Shown: positions 11,673 to 22,600 of the stretch, piece by piece | Numbering within the stretch: the first letter of the stretch is position 1 | How the letters are laid out: each line of letters starts with the position of its first letter | Origin: Parasitella parasitica | Lineage: Eukaryota; Mucoromycota; Mucoromycetes; Mucorales; Mucoraceae | Length of the DNA: 64,000 bases | Assembly (NCBI GenBank): GCA_025201805.1 | Contig: MU619262.1 | Location: 197,817 to 261,816 of the forward strand | Reading direction: 5' to 3' | The notes under the pieces: model-generated | The model's input: only the letters and a program-made list of their open reading frames with translations | Database searches by the model: none | Told to the model about the DNA's origin: nothing | Program-made: the position numbers and the translations under genes

Positions 11673-14112
11673 GTTGATACGAGAACACAACGACTTTATA
11701 TGGTGTAACCGTTATTACCTTATTTGTGCCAACATCACCCTGTCTCACTGCAATAGGGCCCAAACACCCTACAATTTTGACATGCATAGACCCATTATTT
11801 GTTGTTCTGTATGCACCGAACAAAGAGGGCACATGCGTAGATTCTAATGGCTAAAACAAGAGAATAGCAGAAATAGGAAATAGTGTCAGTTGCGAAATTA
11901 AAAAACAGGGATAGGGTTGTGTGTGTGTGTGTGTGTGTGTGAAAGTCAAGGGATCGTATTATATAATGAGTAAAAACAAATAATCATTTGTGCGCTACCC
12001 TTGATTTTTCCCTTAAAACTTACGATATTCTCACCAAGACCACGGCCAAGGGCCCAAAGACATCCAACGACGACTTCCAATATTTGGTCGCGGTTCTCAG
12101 ACTCTGGAGCAGATCCAATCGCATTTGCTGTTGAGAAGAGCCATGTCCATGTCCTCTGTGCATCGGCAGCGTGTTCTTTGAACCAGAATTTGGAAGGGAC
12201 CTCATTCATAGCCAATAAGAAATTATTCAGACATTCCAGAGCACGTTGATGAGTAAGGGTCAGTCCTTGTGTGACTCCAATGCAAAGGATAGCATCAGCA
12301 GGGAACGATAACACAGTAGGGGTTGCTAATTCGAGCAATTTGGGAAAAACTTTGAATGTGAAATTGCCGAGAACAGGATTTGATCGAACAGCGGCCTCGT
12401 CAACTACGGTCGATGTGGTTTGTCCTAAATTCTCGGCGTCACGCAGATAGGTATCAACGTTGTCCTCGTTCAAATCGTCTGTAATGTCCTCAGTGTCTTG
12501 ATCTTGCTCCATATCGTCACTAGCATCTTCCCAGTCATCTTCTTCTGCAATGCCTTGTAGGCAGATGCTCGCCAACAGTTCCAATGACAATTGCAAGGTT
12601 GCCAAACGTTCTTCCGCTTGTTGAATGTAAAGCTATCGAGAAAGTTAGCTACACAAAGAAAATCAAGATGTTACATGCTTACGTCTTCTTTGGTTAACGG
12701 CTGTGTCGGCTTGTCAGTACTGTCAGTGGTTACATCATGATCGGTGACATTCTATATGGCAAACTTCAGCACATCTACTTTGTTTTTTCTTTTCTTTTTT
12801 GGTGATACTTACGCCGCTATCGATTGCCTGTTTCGTCTCTTCAGCGGCTCTTTGGATGTCAAAATCCAGAGATGAAATCAGAATAGGAATCACGATCTTG
12901 TTCAGCTCACCAAGAGCATCACGTTCATCATCCCACAACCCCGACAGTTTCACAGCCTCACGCACATTCATCAAAGTAGCTATGAAGAAGGTTAAGTGGC
13001 CATGAATTGCTACCCTGTCAGTAGTTACATGATACGTACCACAAGCCAGCACGCGTACCTGTAATTTCTCAGGACTACTGCATTTGCTTAAAACATTTAA
13101 TAGCGTTTGTGCATATTCAGGGTGGCTCTGAAATTCGACATTGATATCCTTGTTGTCATCTGTTAATGTGGTTAAACATTGACCTAACATGGACGAAAAA
13201 AAAAAAAAAATTAGTCTGTTGAGCACGTATCGTCTATTAGTGAAATCCCCGTACCAGCAGCAACTACAACTCGAGTGGGACATTGATCAGCAGCAGACAA
13301 AAACGAGATTAAAAACGCAACGATATTCAAACGGTTGACATCCTTGATGTACTTTTCTGACGCCTCACTAAATAGTCGGTCAATTACCATAGCTTCTGAT
13401 GCCATCTCCGCCCTAAAACAAACCTCAAGCTCCAAATGATACAAATGAAATTCTCAGCAACATCCCAAATAGAGGATCTTCGGTCCTGATCTGCGGTATC
13501 AACAAGAGGAGCATTGGTAAGCACCAAGTCAATAATTTGAGAAATCTGCACTCAAAAAATCTAAGTCTACGGTGTATAACGCAATAACAATTTACCCGTA
13601 CCTGAGGAAGCATGCTGCTTAAAGGAGTCAAAATATCCTTGGAAAAATATTCTTGACAAACGTCAGGATCAACAGCACACAGGTTTCTGTTTCGATACAA
13701 GGCAGTAAATACATTTGCCAACACAATCAACAGTCAAAAACCCACCTCAGTGTCCCTAAAGCTTCTTCAACAACCTCGCGAGTAGTATCGCTCAATAACC
13801 TGATCAAACCACCTACAACACCCTTGGACAGTAATAAGTTGAGGTTTTGACGGTTGGACATGATCAAATTGGAGACCGAAGAAGCAGCCCAGCCTCTCTC
13901 TGTTGCATCAGGAGATGATAACTAGTAAATTTGTCAATCGATTCATTGTCTTGAGAGTCTACAATGCTGATTACCTTTGCAACAACAGGAAAAACTTGAT
14001 CAGGTTGAAGAACCATTTGCTGTGCATTGCTACCTTCCTGGACACCAGCAGCAATTCTGGCTCCAAGAGTATTTGAACGAGGCTTGAAAGTCTTTCTCGA
14101 TGCCTTGCCCAT
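11224..14112 (-). CDS. SYO1: HEATR3/Syo1-like HEAT/ARM-repeat ribosomal protein import adaptor
   Basis: Complement join of 12 exons: 11224-11334, 11399-11593, 11719-11850, 12024-12632, 12683-12751, 12813-12979, 13040-13183, 13255-13367, 13424-13545, 13602-13686, 13746-13921, 13975-14112; 686 aa. Syo1 (symportin) binds uL18 and uL5 together and brings them into the nucleus with the 5S RNP; HEATR3 is the animal counterpart. The N-terminus MGKASRKTFKPR is basic; ARM repeats follow (for example ATERGWAASSVSNLI and EEALGTLRNL); an acidic loop (EEDDWEDASDDMEQDQDTED, near residue 350) matches the family's acidic insertion; the C-terminus VKSIDRRKNFDLRNRCDEAL is the conserved HEATR3 tail. All phases close. 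One intron carries a 69-A tract, another a (GT)n repeat. Neighbouring ribosomal genes are probably coincidental. Confidence 0.92.
11601..11669. repeat. 69-base poly(A) (poly(T) on the gene strand) in a HEATR3/Syo1 intron
   Basis: An uninterrupted A run on the plus strand; on the sense strand it is an extreme polypyrimidine tract starting 8 bases before the acceptor GATGTAG. True length is uncertain in an assembly. Confidence 0.9.
11918..11941. repeat. (GT)n microsatellite in a HEATR3/Syo1 intron
   Basis: About twelve GT units inside the intron spanning 11851-12023. Confidence 0.9.
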
Positions 14113-14826
14113 GCCTGCTGATGATAGTTAACGGACTTGAAAGGGTTATATTCAGAGAAACAGTGGCTTGCCTTTAAAAGATCCAAGAACTTTTTAGGCC
14201 ATAACAGACGTTACTTCTTTTCTTCTACACCACCAGTAGGGTACAACAAAAGACCATTTTCGGGGTAAAGGTCGTACAAAGTAGTAGCGCATGAATTCTT
14301 TTAAAAGCATATTTTGATACAAAGAGCAGAGAAGGTGATTTGCCACAGCAAGAAGAAAAATTGGTATATTGTTGACAGGTAATAAAAAAAAAGTTTTTTT
14401 ATTTTTTATTTGTTCTTTTGCTATTCTTTCAGTCGTAAAGCAGTTGCTTTAGCACATAAATCGTGATATATGCGTCACCCAGTGAAGGAAAAGTGTATAT
14501 CAGATAAACCCTGATCATACCGTAACAGTATCAGTCAAGTATAAATCATGGCTTGGTTTGTTCTTTGTGCAAAGTTATAAGCGTCTATGTGTTTTATTTT
14601 TTCCCCGTATAGAAGTTGATTGTAAAATGGTTTGCATGACAACATCATTCAGAGTGGCAGTTAATACCCTGCAGAAATATTTGAAGCGGTGCAGTAACCA
14701 GCTCGCAATGCTTCAAAGTCGTGTTTATTGAAAAGTGCTGTGCCGCCGTGGCACAAATATATACATGGTTTTTATTTATTTATTTATTTTTTTTACAAAA
14801 GTCGACTAAATTACAATCAACCTACC
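14113..14826. other. Spacer, no gene seen
   Basis: Lies 5' of the HEATR3/Syo1 gene and 3' of the GRAM-VASt gene. It holds T-rich patches (14390-14410, 14770-14800). No supported reading frame or RNA gene. Confidence 0.55.
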
Positions 14827-16414
14827 CTACCACTGTTCTTGTTTGATTTTTTGACGTTGATCATTTACTGAATTGGTGACATCTTGCAAGTTACGTTCAG
14901 CCTTCTGAATCATACCACTTAGCTCAGCCATATGTCTATCCAGTCTCTCTTTTGCTGATCGTGAAACCTTGATAGCATCATCCCAAATGGCTTCTTGTTC
15001 CTTGGGATCTTTGACTAACGGAAGCTGCAATTTCTCTCGTTTTTCATTCGATTTGTCCGGGTCGATGTGGGCAAGCCAATCCCAGAGATCTTGCTCTTCT
15101 TGCCGATTATACTGACGACGTTGGGCTCCTGGTATATAAGAAATGTCCACTGAAGGCTCATTATCCGGACCAGGCAAGCTGTTGCTTGGAAGCACATGAC
15201 TCAATTCGTTTAATTGCTGTTCGACAAAGGCCATTTTTTTGGCGATAAAAATATTAATGCCAACCATCAAGACGAGGCAGATCAATGTCAAGTGTGCAGC
15301 GCGAGGTGAGCTGAGGGAGGCGATACCATCTGCTAACAAATTTGAAATACTTCCCATTACTGATTTGGGCTTTTGTACGTTTTTTTCTATTTCTTCTGGC
15401 TTGGGCGAGTGCTGTGATCTAGCTTTTCGTCCCTTTCTTCGTTTGCTTTTACCGCTCTTTTTGTAATCTGCAAATTCGGAGGGATGGTCCTTGAAATATT
15501 GACGAACTGCTGCATCCAAGTCTTTGTAGTAGGTTTGCTGTCCATCAATACTGGCCTTTTCAATCGTAGCTACAGAAAGAAATGAATGATTTGTTTGAGG
15601 AGAAGAGAAAGCATCTTACATTTAAGCCACGATGATTTTGTAAATTCAACTTGCACAGTAACTAGAACTCTGACCTTTCCTTTACCCGCCCAAGTAAAGC
15701 ATGTACGAGTTTTGCAGCTAAATGACCCACCTGAAGGCACATCTGGAGTGCAGGTCGTCGCCAACACTGTAACGTATTTCTGGATGTCTTGATGAAGGAC
15801 TTGTTGTGTGATGATGCATTTGGTCTGCTTGGGTCCAATGGCACCGCCCAAAGGTTTAATATAAGATAATTCTCTTACGAATTCGACATTGCCCTCTCCT
15901 TTCTTCCAGTCTCCCATCTCAAGCTCTAATGTGTCAAGCAAGTTTAGTCACTTGCATTTGACAAACGCAGGCTGCCTTACCCAAACTCTTTTGATTATCA
16001 ACCAAAAACTTTTTCATAAACCCGCTGTCAAAGAGCAGGTTGTAGATTTTTTCTAATGTGCCATTATACACCTGATCCATGACAACATTGGGATAGTGCG
16101 CTTTGTTGAGGCCACATTCGCAATCAGTTTTGTCATGCACTTGGGGCTGTGCATTTCCCTCGTTTGGTTTATCAGTTCCCAAAGCGGTGTTTGCCGCTGC
16201 TGCGTCATTTGACTTTGCTGATTTGCCATCGGTGACCACAGCAGCAGCGGACTTTGTCTTTTCTTCTTCATTTGACTGGGAATGAGGCCTTGGTACTTCT
16301 GACATTGCACGACGACGAGCGGCAGAGTCCAGTTTGCTAGTATCTTTATTGCTAGGCACGGATGCCATTGAGACTTTTCTAGGTCGATTTCCATCTTTCA
16401 CCGGCTCTGTTTAT

Positions 16415-16455
<41 letters not shown>

Positions 16456-16899
16456 TCAATCGAGACATGTGTGTAATAAAAGACAGCCACTCACCTCGGG
16501 AAGCAGTAGTAGTATTTGCATCTGCCACATCCTCAGCATCAGTTTGGTCACTGTATGAATCCTCAGTATCGCTATCGTAGTATGAATCACTTTCATCCTC
16601 GTCAGCAGACAAAGAAGATGCCGAAGATGAATCTGAAGACACGCCATCTGCATCGCACACACTAGCCGCAGTGTCTTTAGGCGGCACAAGATCAGGTCTT
16701 GCAATGCGCCATATATCAACCATTAGATCGTACGCTTGATCACGAGATAGGAAGGAAGCAAAGAAATGCTTTGCGTTGTCTGTGGATATTTGGATAGCGT
16801 TTGGGATGAAATAGGCGGTCGTCTTTTTTTCGATTTCGATAATATCGGCGAATGCGACGACCAGCTACAGAGGAGCCGCTGTTAAAGATGAATGAGGCC

Positions 16900-16970
<71 letters not shown>

Positions 16971-17728
16971 CTTACGTTAGTAACCCATCCAAAGATGTTG
17001 GCGTTGAAGCATAGATAGCTCTCGGAGATGTAGATGCGGCCTTGGAGCAGGATCTCCTTCTGCAGAGCACATCCAAAATCCTCGATCAGATTGTCCTGCT
17101 CAGGCACACTTCTGAACAAAGCGTGAAAGTCTTGGTTTCGCTTTGCATTGGCCAGATATACACCGGTTGAGCCAGCAACGCTATGAGCAATCGCAGACTG
17201 GTTGTCAGACGAGCTTCTTTCTTGAGGAGCCGTATTCGCATCGGTATCGTCCGAAGAGTGTTTAGACTTGATTTTGTTTGTGATTGACTGGATAGTGGAG
17301 CTTTCTTTGATTTCGTTGATCAGATTTGAGGTCACACTTGAAGCTCTTGAACGGGATTTCTTCTTTCGAGTGTGTGAATCGAGCAGATTAGTTGAGCCAG
17401 CAGGTGCTGTGGCAGACGCTCTCGGCAATGGGGCTGGGGCGACAGAGGAGGAAGCAACAGAATCACTATCTGGGGTTGCAGGTCTGCTCATTGGGCTGCT
17501 GTTGTCGTTGAAGAATCCATTAGATGCGCTCTTTGAAGGCTCGATGGGTGTTGGCTCAGAGATGCAAATGGGAGGAGGTACACCAGGCGAACCTTCAGAA
17601 TTTCGTCGTATGTTCATAGGGCGACTAATGCTAATCTCCAAGGCTGGTGGACGGCCACCTGAAATCGTATTTGAATGAGGTCTTGCACGCTGAGTATTTG
17701 TACTTGCAGTTGAAGATTCGGTCGACAT
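14827..17728 (-). CDS. GRAM-VASt membrane protein (LAM/Aster sterol transfer family)
   Basis: Complement join 14827-15569, 15620-15925, 15981-16406, 16495-16864, 16976-17728; 865 aa. The first ~200 residues are Ser/Pro-rich. A GRAM domain spans about residues 205-300 (FHALFRSVPEQDNLIEDF, then SESYLCFNANIFGWVTN joined to LVVAFADIIEIEK). An acidic Ser/Asp linker follows, then a VASt domain at about 465-620 (starting near VVMDQVYNGTLEKIYNLLF). One transmembrane helix (LTLICLVLMVGINIFI, ~715-735) and a C-terminal coiled coil complete the order known for yeast Lam/Ysp and animal GRAMD1/Aster proteins. These are ER-anchored and move sterol at membrane contact sites. Two introns carry a 63-A tract and a (GA)n repeat. 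An alternative ATG at 17824 would add a T-run-encoded Phe stretch and is unlikely. Confidence 0.93.
16418..16451. repeat. (GA)n microsatellite in GRAM-VASt intron
   Basis: Seventeen or so GA units (CT on the gene strand) just upstream of the acceptor AATAAACAG, so it forms a polypyrimidine tract in the transcript. Confidence 0.92.
16903..16965. repeat. 63-base poly(A) (poly(T) in transcript) in GRAM-VASt intron
   Basis: Uninterrupted A run within the intron 16865-16975, right after the donor side of the first intron of the gene. Confidence 0.9.
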
Positions 17729-18081
17729 GTAGAAATAAGATGGAAAAAAAAAGAAGGAAAAAAAAAAAAAAAAGCAAATTACCTCAAAAAGACATGGTAA
17801 TAAAACAGATCTCCGCATAAACAACTTTGGTCAAACAACACTGTGTGCAAGTGATTTGATGTATGCTTCAGACGTATCTAAAACGGACCGGCTAAATAGG
17901 CTCTATTATTCATACGCTTTCGTTTATTCATATACATCTGCTGCTATTCTTTTTCCTTTTTTTTTTTTTTTTTTTTTTTTACCAAATGGCGAGAAAAGAA
18001 ACATTTTTTGCACATGAATTCACCATGACATAATGTCTAATTCTCCCCGCCCCAGCAAGTTTCATTCATGACTCGGCAAAG
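17729..18081. other. Promoter side of the GRAM-VASt gene, 3' region of MMADHC
   Basis: 353 bases with an A/T-rich leader (17741-17773 on the plus strand) and a 24-base T tract at 17957-17980. No reading frame of note. Confidence 0.6.
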
Positions 18082-18844
18082 CTATTTACCCACCAGCTCC
18101 AGTATCACTTTTTCTAAAATGTGAGCAGGTGCTGTTGTAAACAAGGTAGATGGATAGATATGGCTCTGCCATGTTGGATGGAACAAAATGTGGCAGCATC
18201 CAATGTTCTGTACATAGAAACGACTGGACAGCATTTGGGTGCCTTGGACATCAGGGTATGGGCTTGGTCCAGCCTCAGAAAAGATCTGGGACAAGTTAAC
18301 GGCTGTATAAAAAACATGCGGTGGATTGCAAAAACTTACAGGAAAGCCAGAAGCTGGATCCATAATATCTGCCCACATGCCGATGGATCTAATCCTGTCA
18401 ACAACCGCTTTTCCCCACTCTACAAACTGCGAGTCAGTGGGAGGGAGGGGGGGGGGTTAGATCAGTGGCATGCGCATGGACCTAACATCTCCTTACTAGT
18501 TCTAGCTTGACGTCTCTTTCTTGGTTTACTTGCTCAGTCAGTCCAACCATGTCATGTCTGCACTGCTGTATGACCGGCACCACCAGCAGCTCATTGCGTT
18601 GCTTGGCATTTTGACGAGGAAAGACACTGTCAAAGTCTCTTGTAAATCGTGAGGAGGGCTTGTAGGCTGAATACTCAAACGTAGAGCCTTTGAATTCAAA
18701 GAATGCGGGCTCTATTACGCATGTCGACTGCCTTTTCCTTTCGTCTTGTCCTACTGGTGAGTCCATTGCCAAACAGAGGAGGTGAAATATCCTTGACCTC
18801 GTCTGTTGAGCTCCCCCCCCCTCATCTGGCATCCTTCCAGTCAC
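18082..18844 (-). CDS. MMADHC (cblD)-like cobalamin trafficking protein
   Basis: Complement join 18082-18285, 18340-18426, 18497-18844; 212 aa from the ATG used. Animal MMADHC partners MMACHC and directs cobalamin to methionine synthase or methylmalonyl-CoA mutase. The match covers the conserved C-terminal nitroreductase-like domain: EPAFFEFKGSTFEY, RFTRDFDSVFP, LVVPVIQQCRHDM, then across an intron WGKAVVDRIRSIGMWADIMDP, then NIGCCHILFHPTWQSHIYPS to the end. MWADIMDP and IGCC align with the animal YWADFIDP and LGCC blocks. The N-terminal ~30 residues are doubtful: family members are near 280-300 aa and there is a 9-G run (C run on plus, about 18812-18820), so an upstream exon or a homopolymer error is possible. 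The second intron (54 nt) has no in-frame stop. Confidence 0.85.
18439..18456 (+). repeat. G-quadruplex-type run in MMADHC intron
   Basis: GGGAGGG-A followed by ten G on the plus strand, meeting the four G-triplet rule with one-base loops. It sits in the first intron of the MMADHC-like gene, on the template strand for that gene. Confidence 0.7.
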
Positions 18845-18954
18845 GCACCACGCACACGAAAGCGGCAGGAAATTCGCGTACCATGGCCATCAGACAACAA
18901 ATTTTTTTTTTTTTTTTACTTGTTGTTCTTTCCTACGCATACAACTACAGAAAC
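18845..18954. promoter_or_regulatory. Compact divergent promoter, MMADHC-like / Nup192
   Basis: Only 110 bases separate the two proposed start codons, including a 16-T tract (18902-18917). Both genes must share or overlap control sequences, unless the MMADHC start lies in another exon. Confidence 0.5.
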
Positions 18955-19631
18955 ATGACAAGCTTGACTGTAGAGCTGCGTGTTCTGCTGGACCAAATAT
19001 GCAAACACAGGGCCACGCCATACTCTTTGAAAGCGGCCATGGATCTCAAAGATCAGTTGGATGCGAATAAATCACACTTGCTCAAGCTACTCGACGACCC
19101 ACCCAAGAACAACGAGCATCGCACTACAGTGCAATCTGGTAAGCATACATCTTTTCCCATCCAATGCTGGCACCAGCTAATAGTGCAACAGGCAAAGCCA
19201 TCATCGCTGGCAAAGAATACAGAGTCAACGACGATTTCATCAAAGAAGCCTTATTCTTGTCGGACCAGCTGGACATTGATGAATTCGAAGCATCTCGATA
19301 TTTGCTGGATGGAATCAGCCGAGCACCTTCTATGAATACCGCCAGCACTGATGCTGCTGTCTGCTTGTATCACGAAGAGAGAGGATACATCTTGACTATT
19401 TTGCTTGTTGTGTTGGAAGCTGCCAAAGACGAGTCGCTGGATGCTCGAATCACAAGCATTTTCTACAACTTTATGGCTGATGTGGTTGCAGACAGTACTC
19501 TCAGCACTAGCTTTGTACAAACACTACTAAAGTTAGAAAAGGAATTGGCTGGAATGATTAGTTCTTTATCAAAGACGGGCATGTTGGCGTCCACGGCTGC
19601 TACTATTGCTGCTAAACAGCAGTCAGGCACT

Positions 19632-19670
<39 letters not shown>

Positions 19671-22600
19671 CAACCTACAACATTGTCGTTATTTCAGCCG
19701 CTACAGCAACAGCAACAGCAACAGGCGCAGCAGCCAGCATCTGAAAACGAGTTGAAATTCGACCCCCAAACTACAGCAGTACGCATAGATAAATTAACAG
19801 ACGAACGTGTTTATTTGACAGAGATATTATATCACATTGGCTCCCTATACTGGCTAGGAGAACCTGATTTATTAGCCCTATTGACAAAGGCCCAATCAAT
19901 GAATCTGCCAGACGCTACATGCTCATACATCACTGTTGCTATGCTGTCTGCAATCTCAATCCAATCCAAAAAACCATCGCAACACAATTTCACAACAAAC
20001 ACCGACTTTCTCAAGAACATACACAAACACATTACAACAAAACCGTGGCAAGTAAACATCCTGAAGGCTGCTACTGTGGTCCGTTGGGGTCTTACTATAT
20101 CAGAGTTAGCTGCAACGCAAGCCAGTATCCAAGACACTCTTTCCATGAGCAGATCAGAGCGAGTGAAATTTGTCGAGTCAGCGCTGGAAGTGGACGTCTT
20201 TGGATTTATGAATGACTATCTGCTGTATTTCAAGCAGAACCAAACCGACGCAGCTGACAAAAAGAGCACGATTAAAGCAAAGGATATGGATGTCGATAGT
20301 GGCGGCTCTGCTATGGCAATCGACGGCTTGATTATCGACCCTAACGATTATACCAAATTTGCAGTGGATATTGCAGCCGATTTTCATATGCATGTGATTC
20401 AAGAATTGGAGGCACTAACCCAATCCTTCATTTTCAACATGTCAGACATCTTTAGCAACTTGAAAAAAATGACACTGGAACAAGCGCCAGACACAGCAGC
20501 AGCGAATGGAACAAGGAGCGAGGATGTTGTGTACAGTAGTAGCTTACAAAAATTCTTGACGTTGATGGCAAGCATTTATCGAGATCGTCTTGACGCTGGA
20601 TTGAAATTCTGGGACCCTCAGTCCAACGGATTATTCACGTTTTTACCATGGCTTTTGGAATTCAAGTCGCCTCAAGACCTTGCTGCTATTTTCGATTTTG
20701 TTGGTGCTATTTGCACAGGCGAACAATGTGCTCTTCTTGCTCACAATCACCTTCGATTGGGCACTTCGGAGGTTGACATCTTTGCAAGTCATATGTTCTC
20801 CTGGGGGAAACTGTTTAGTGCGCTTCAATTCTACGGCAAGCTGTATACGGACAGATCAGCCGCAGAAGAAGAGCCTCCTACCATACCGCTTATAGAAGAG
20901 ATCACACTGTGTAAATTCTTGTATGCGTGTCAGCAAGTGGTTCAGTATTCTGATCAGGCACGCTTGAATATCTGGTCGGATCCAGTGCTTAAAGTGCATG
21001 AATCCATTGTCACTATGATTGGCTCCCCCACTTCTACTCGATTTCGTGCTGCTTTGTATGATTTGTTGTCTGCCTTTTGCTCAAATTGGGGTGGTGGAAT
21101 CAACCATGTTGGAGAATCCATAAGTTTGCAAGTGTGGAATACTTTGGAGTATTCTGATATGATCCTTCCGGAAAAGACCATGGCCATCAAAACACCTAAA
21201 GTAGCGAATGATAATAAATCATTTACAGCTACCTCCGCGACAGTACCGCCCGGTTCACTCTTTAACAACGCTACTCCTTCCCAAATGCAACAAGCCGAGG
21301 AGATGCTGAAAAAATCTACAGCTAAATCAGACGGACCTAAAGCAGCAAAACCGACACCTACCTACTACCTGCCAGAGCAGCCTGCTGGTTTTATGCGTGA
21401 ATACGCTGATGAAAAGAGCAGACGACTTTATGCAGAAACCATGTCCGTCTTGAAGCTATTCTCCTCGCTGATCCACACTGAGAGTAAAAGAGACCAGTTG
21501 GTTTCTGGCTTCATCCCTACTGCATCATCAATACCTGCTTGCCTGGGTCACGATAATAACCGCTCTCCTGGCACTGCACCGTACATATCGCTTGTCATTG
21601 ATCACATCTTGCTGAATCTTAAAGATCAGCAATACATATATCCGGAAACTAGATGGCAATTGACAGATGCATGTCTGCAGATAGTCGAAAATAGCATCTT
21701 GGCATTCAACATTGAGCCTGTTTGTGATTATATTTACTACTCTAGTAAAAAGGAACCCGAACCCATCATCAGTTATACTGACTTGTTTAAAGGAAATACG
21801 GGAACCTCTACCGCTGCTGACAGCAAGATGACAATCAAGTTGCAGCAAGCACTGTTGGCCTGTGTATCTCATCCTGGCTATGATATTCTTATTCGTATTC
21901 TTTCTGGCGGCCCCTTGATCCAAGAGATGTTCAAGATTGTTGAAAAGGGCAAAGAGCCATTTTCGTCTAGCTGCAAGACAAGATCTGGGAAAAACATGTA
22001 CTTTAAAAACTGCATGGCTCGTTGTTTACGCATATTTTCCAAAGTCTTTCGTATGCAGAACATGTTTGTCAATATCTTTATGCCACAACTGAGACAAGAT
22101 TTCCAAGTGCTGCCCATGGGCCAATTCAAACTAGGTGCGTACACCTTCCCACTGCCTCCTTCAGAGCTACGCTCGCTTGCTGATCACATGCTGTATAACA
22201 CTCGAGTGATTGTCCAAATTGCATTGATGATTGACTGTGAAGACCATGAAGATATCTCTCGTCTTGGCACTTGTATTCTGGGAGATCTTGCTTCTTCACC
22301 TGAAGACTATCCGATTTGCATTGAGTTTCCTAATCATGTAAATATCCCTATTGGTGGTTTAGGGCCTCGCTTGGCTGGCTTTCTACTCTCTAGCCAAAGT
22401 ACAAATGAAATTATATTCGGTGTTGGGGAACGCCTCGAAATTGGCACTCCTGAAATTACAACATATGATGATTACGAATACGATTTCAATACGATTCCCT
22501 TTTGGCTTGCAGAAAAGACCATGAGCAATATATACCGATACGACCAAGAAGAGGACTATTATCGGTATACTGCATCTGTTCGTATTGGTATTCTTGACAT

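Noticed and set aside
11885-11945. Extension of a HEATR3/Syo1 exon through 11946
   Set aside because: The donor at 12023 is strong and the continuation is not conserved; the next exon (11850) closes phase.
17729-17824. Upstream start for the GRAM-VASt protein at 17824
   Set aside because: The added residues come mostly from a T run and no family member has them; MSTESS is preferred.
19832-20402. Antisense frames within Nup192 (also in THR4, SF3B1, GRAM-VASt and others)
   Set aside because: They lie opposite strongly conserved exons and have no similarity; they are shadow frames.
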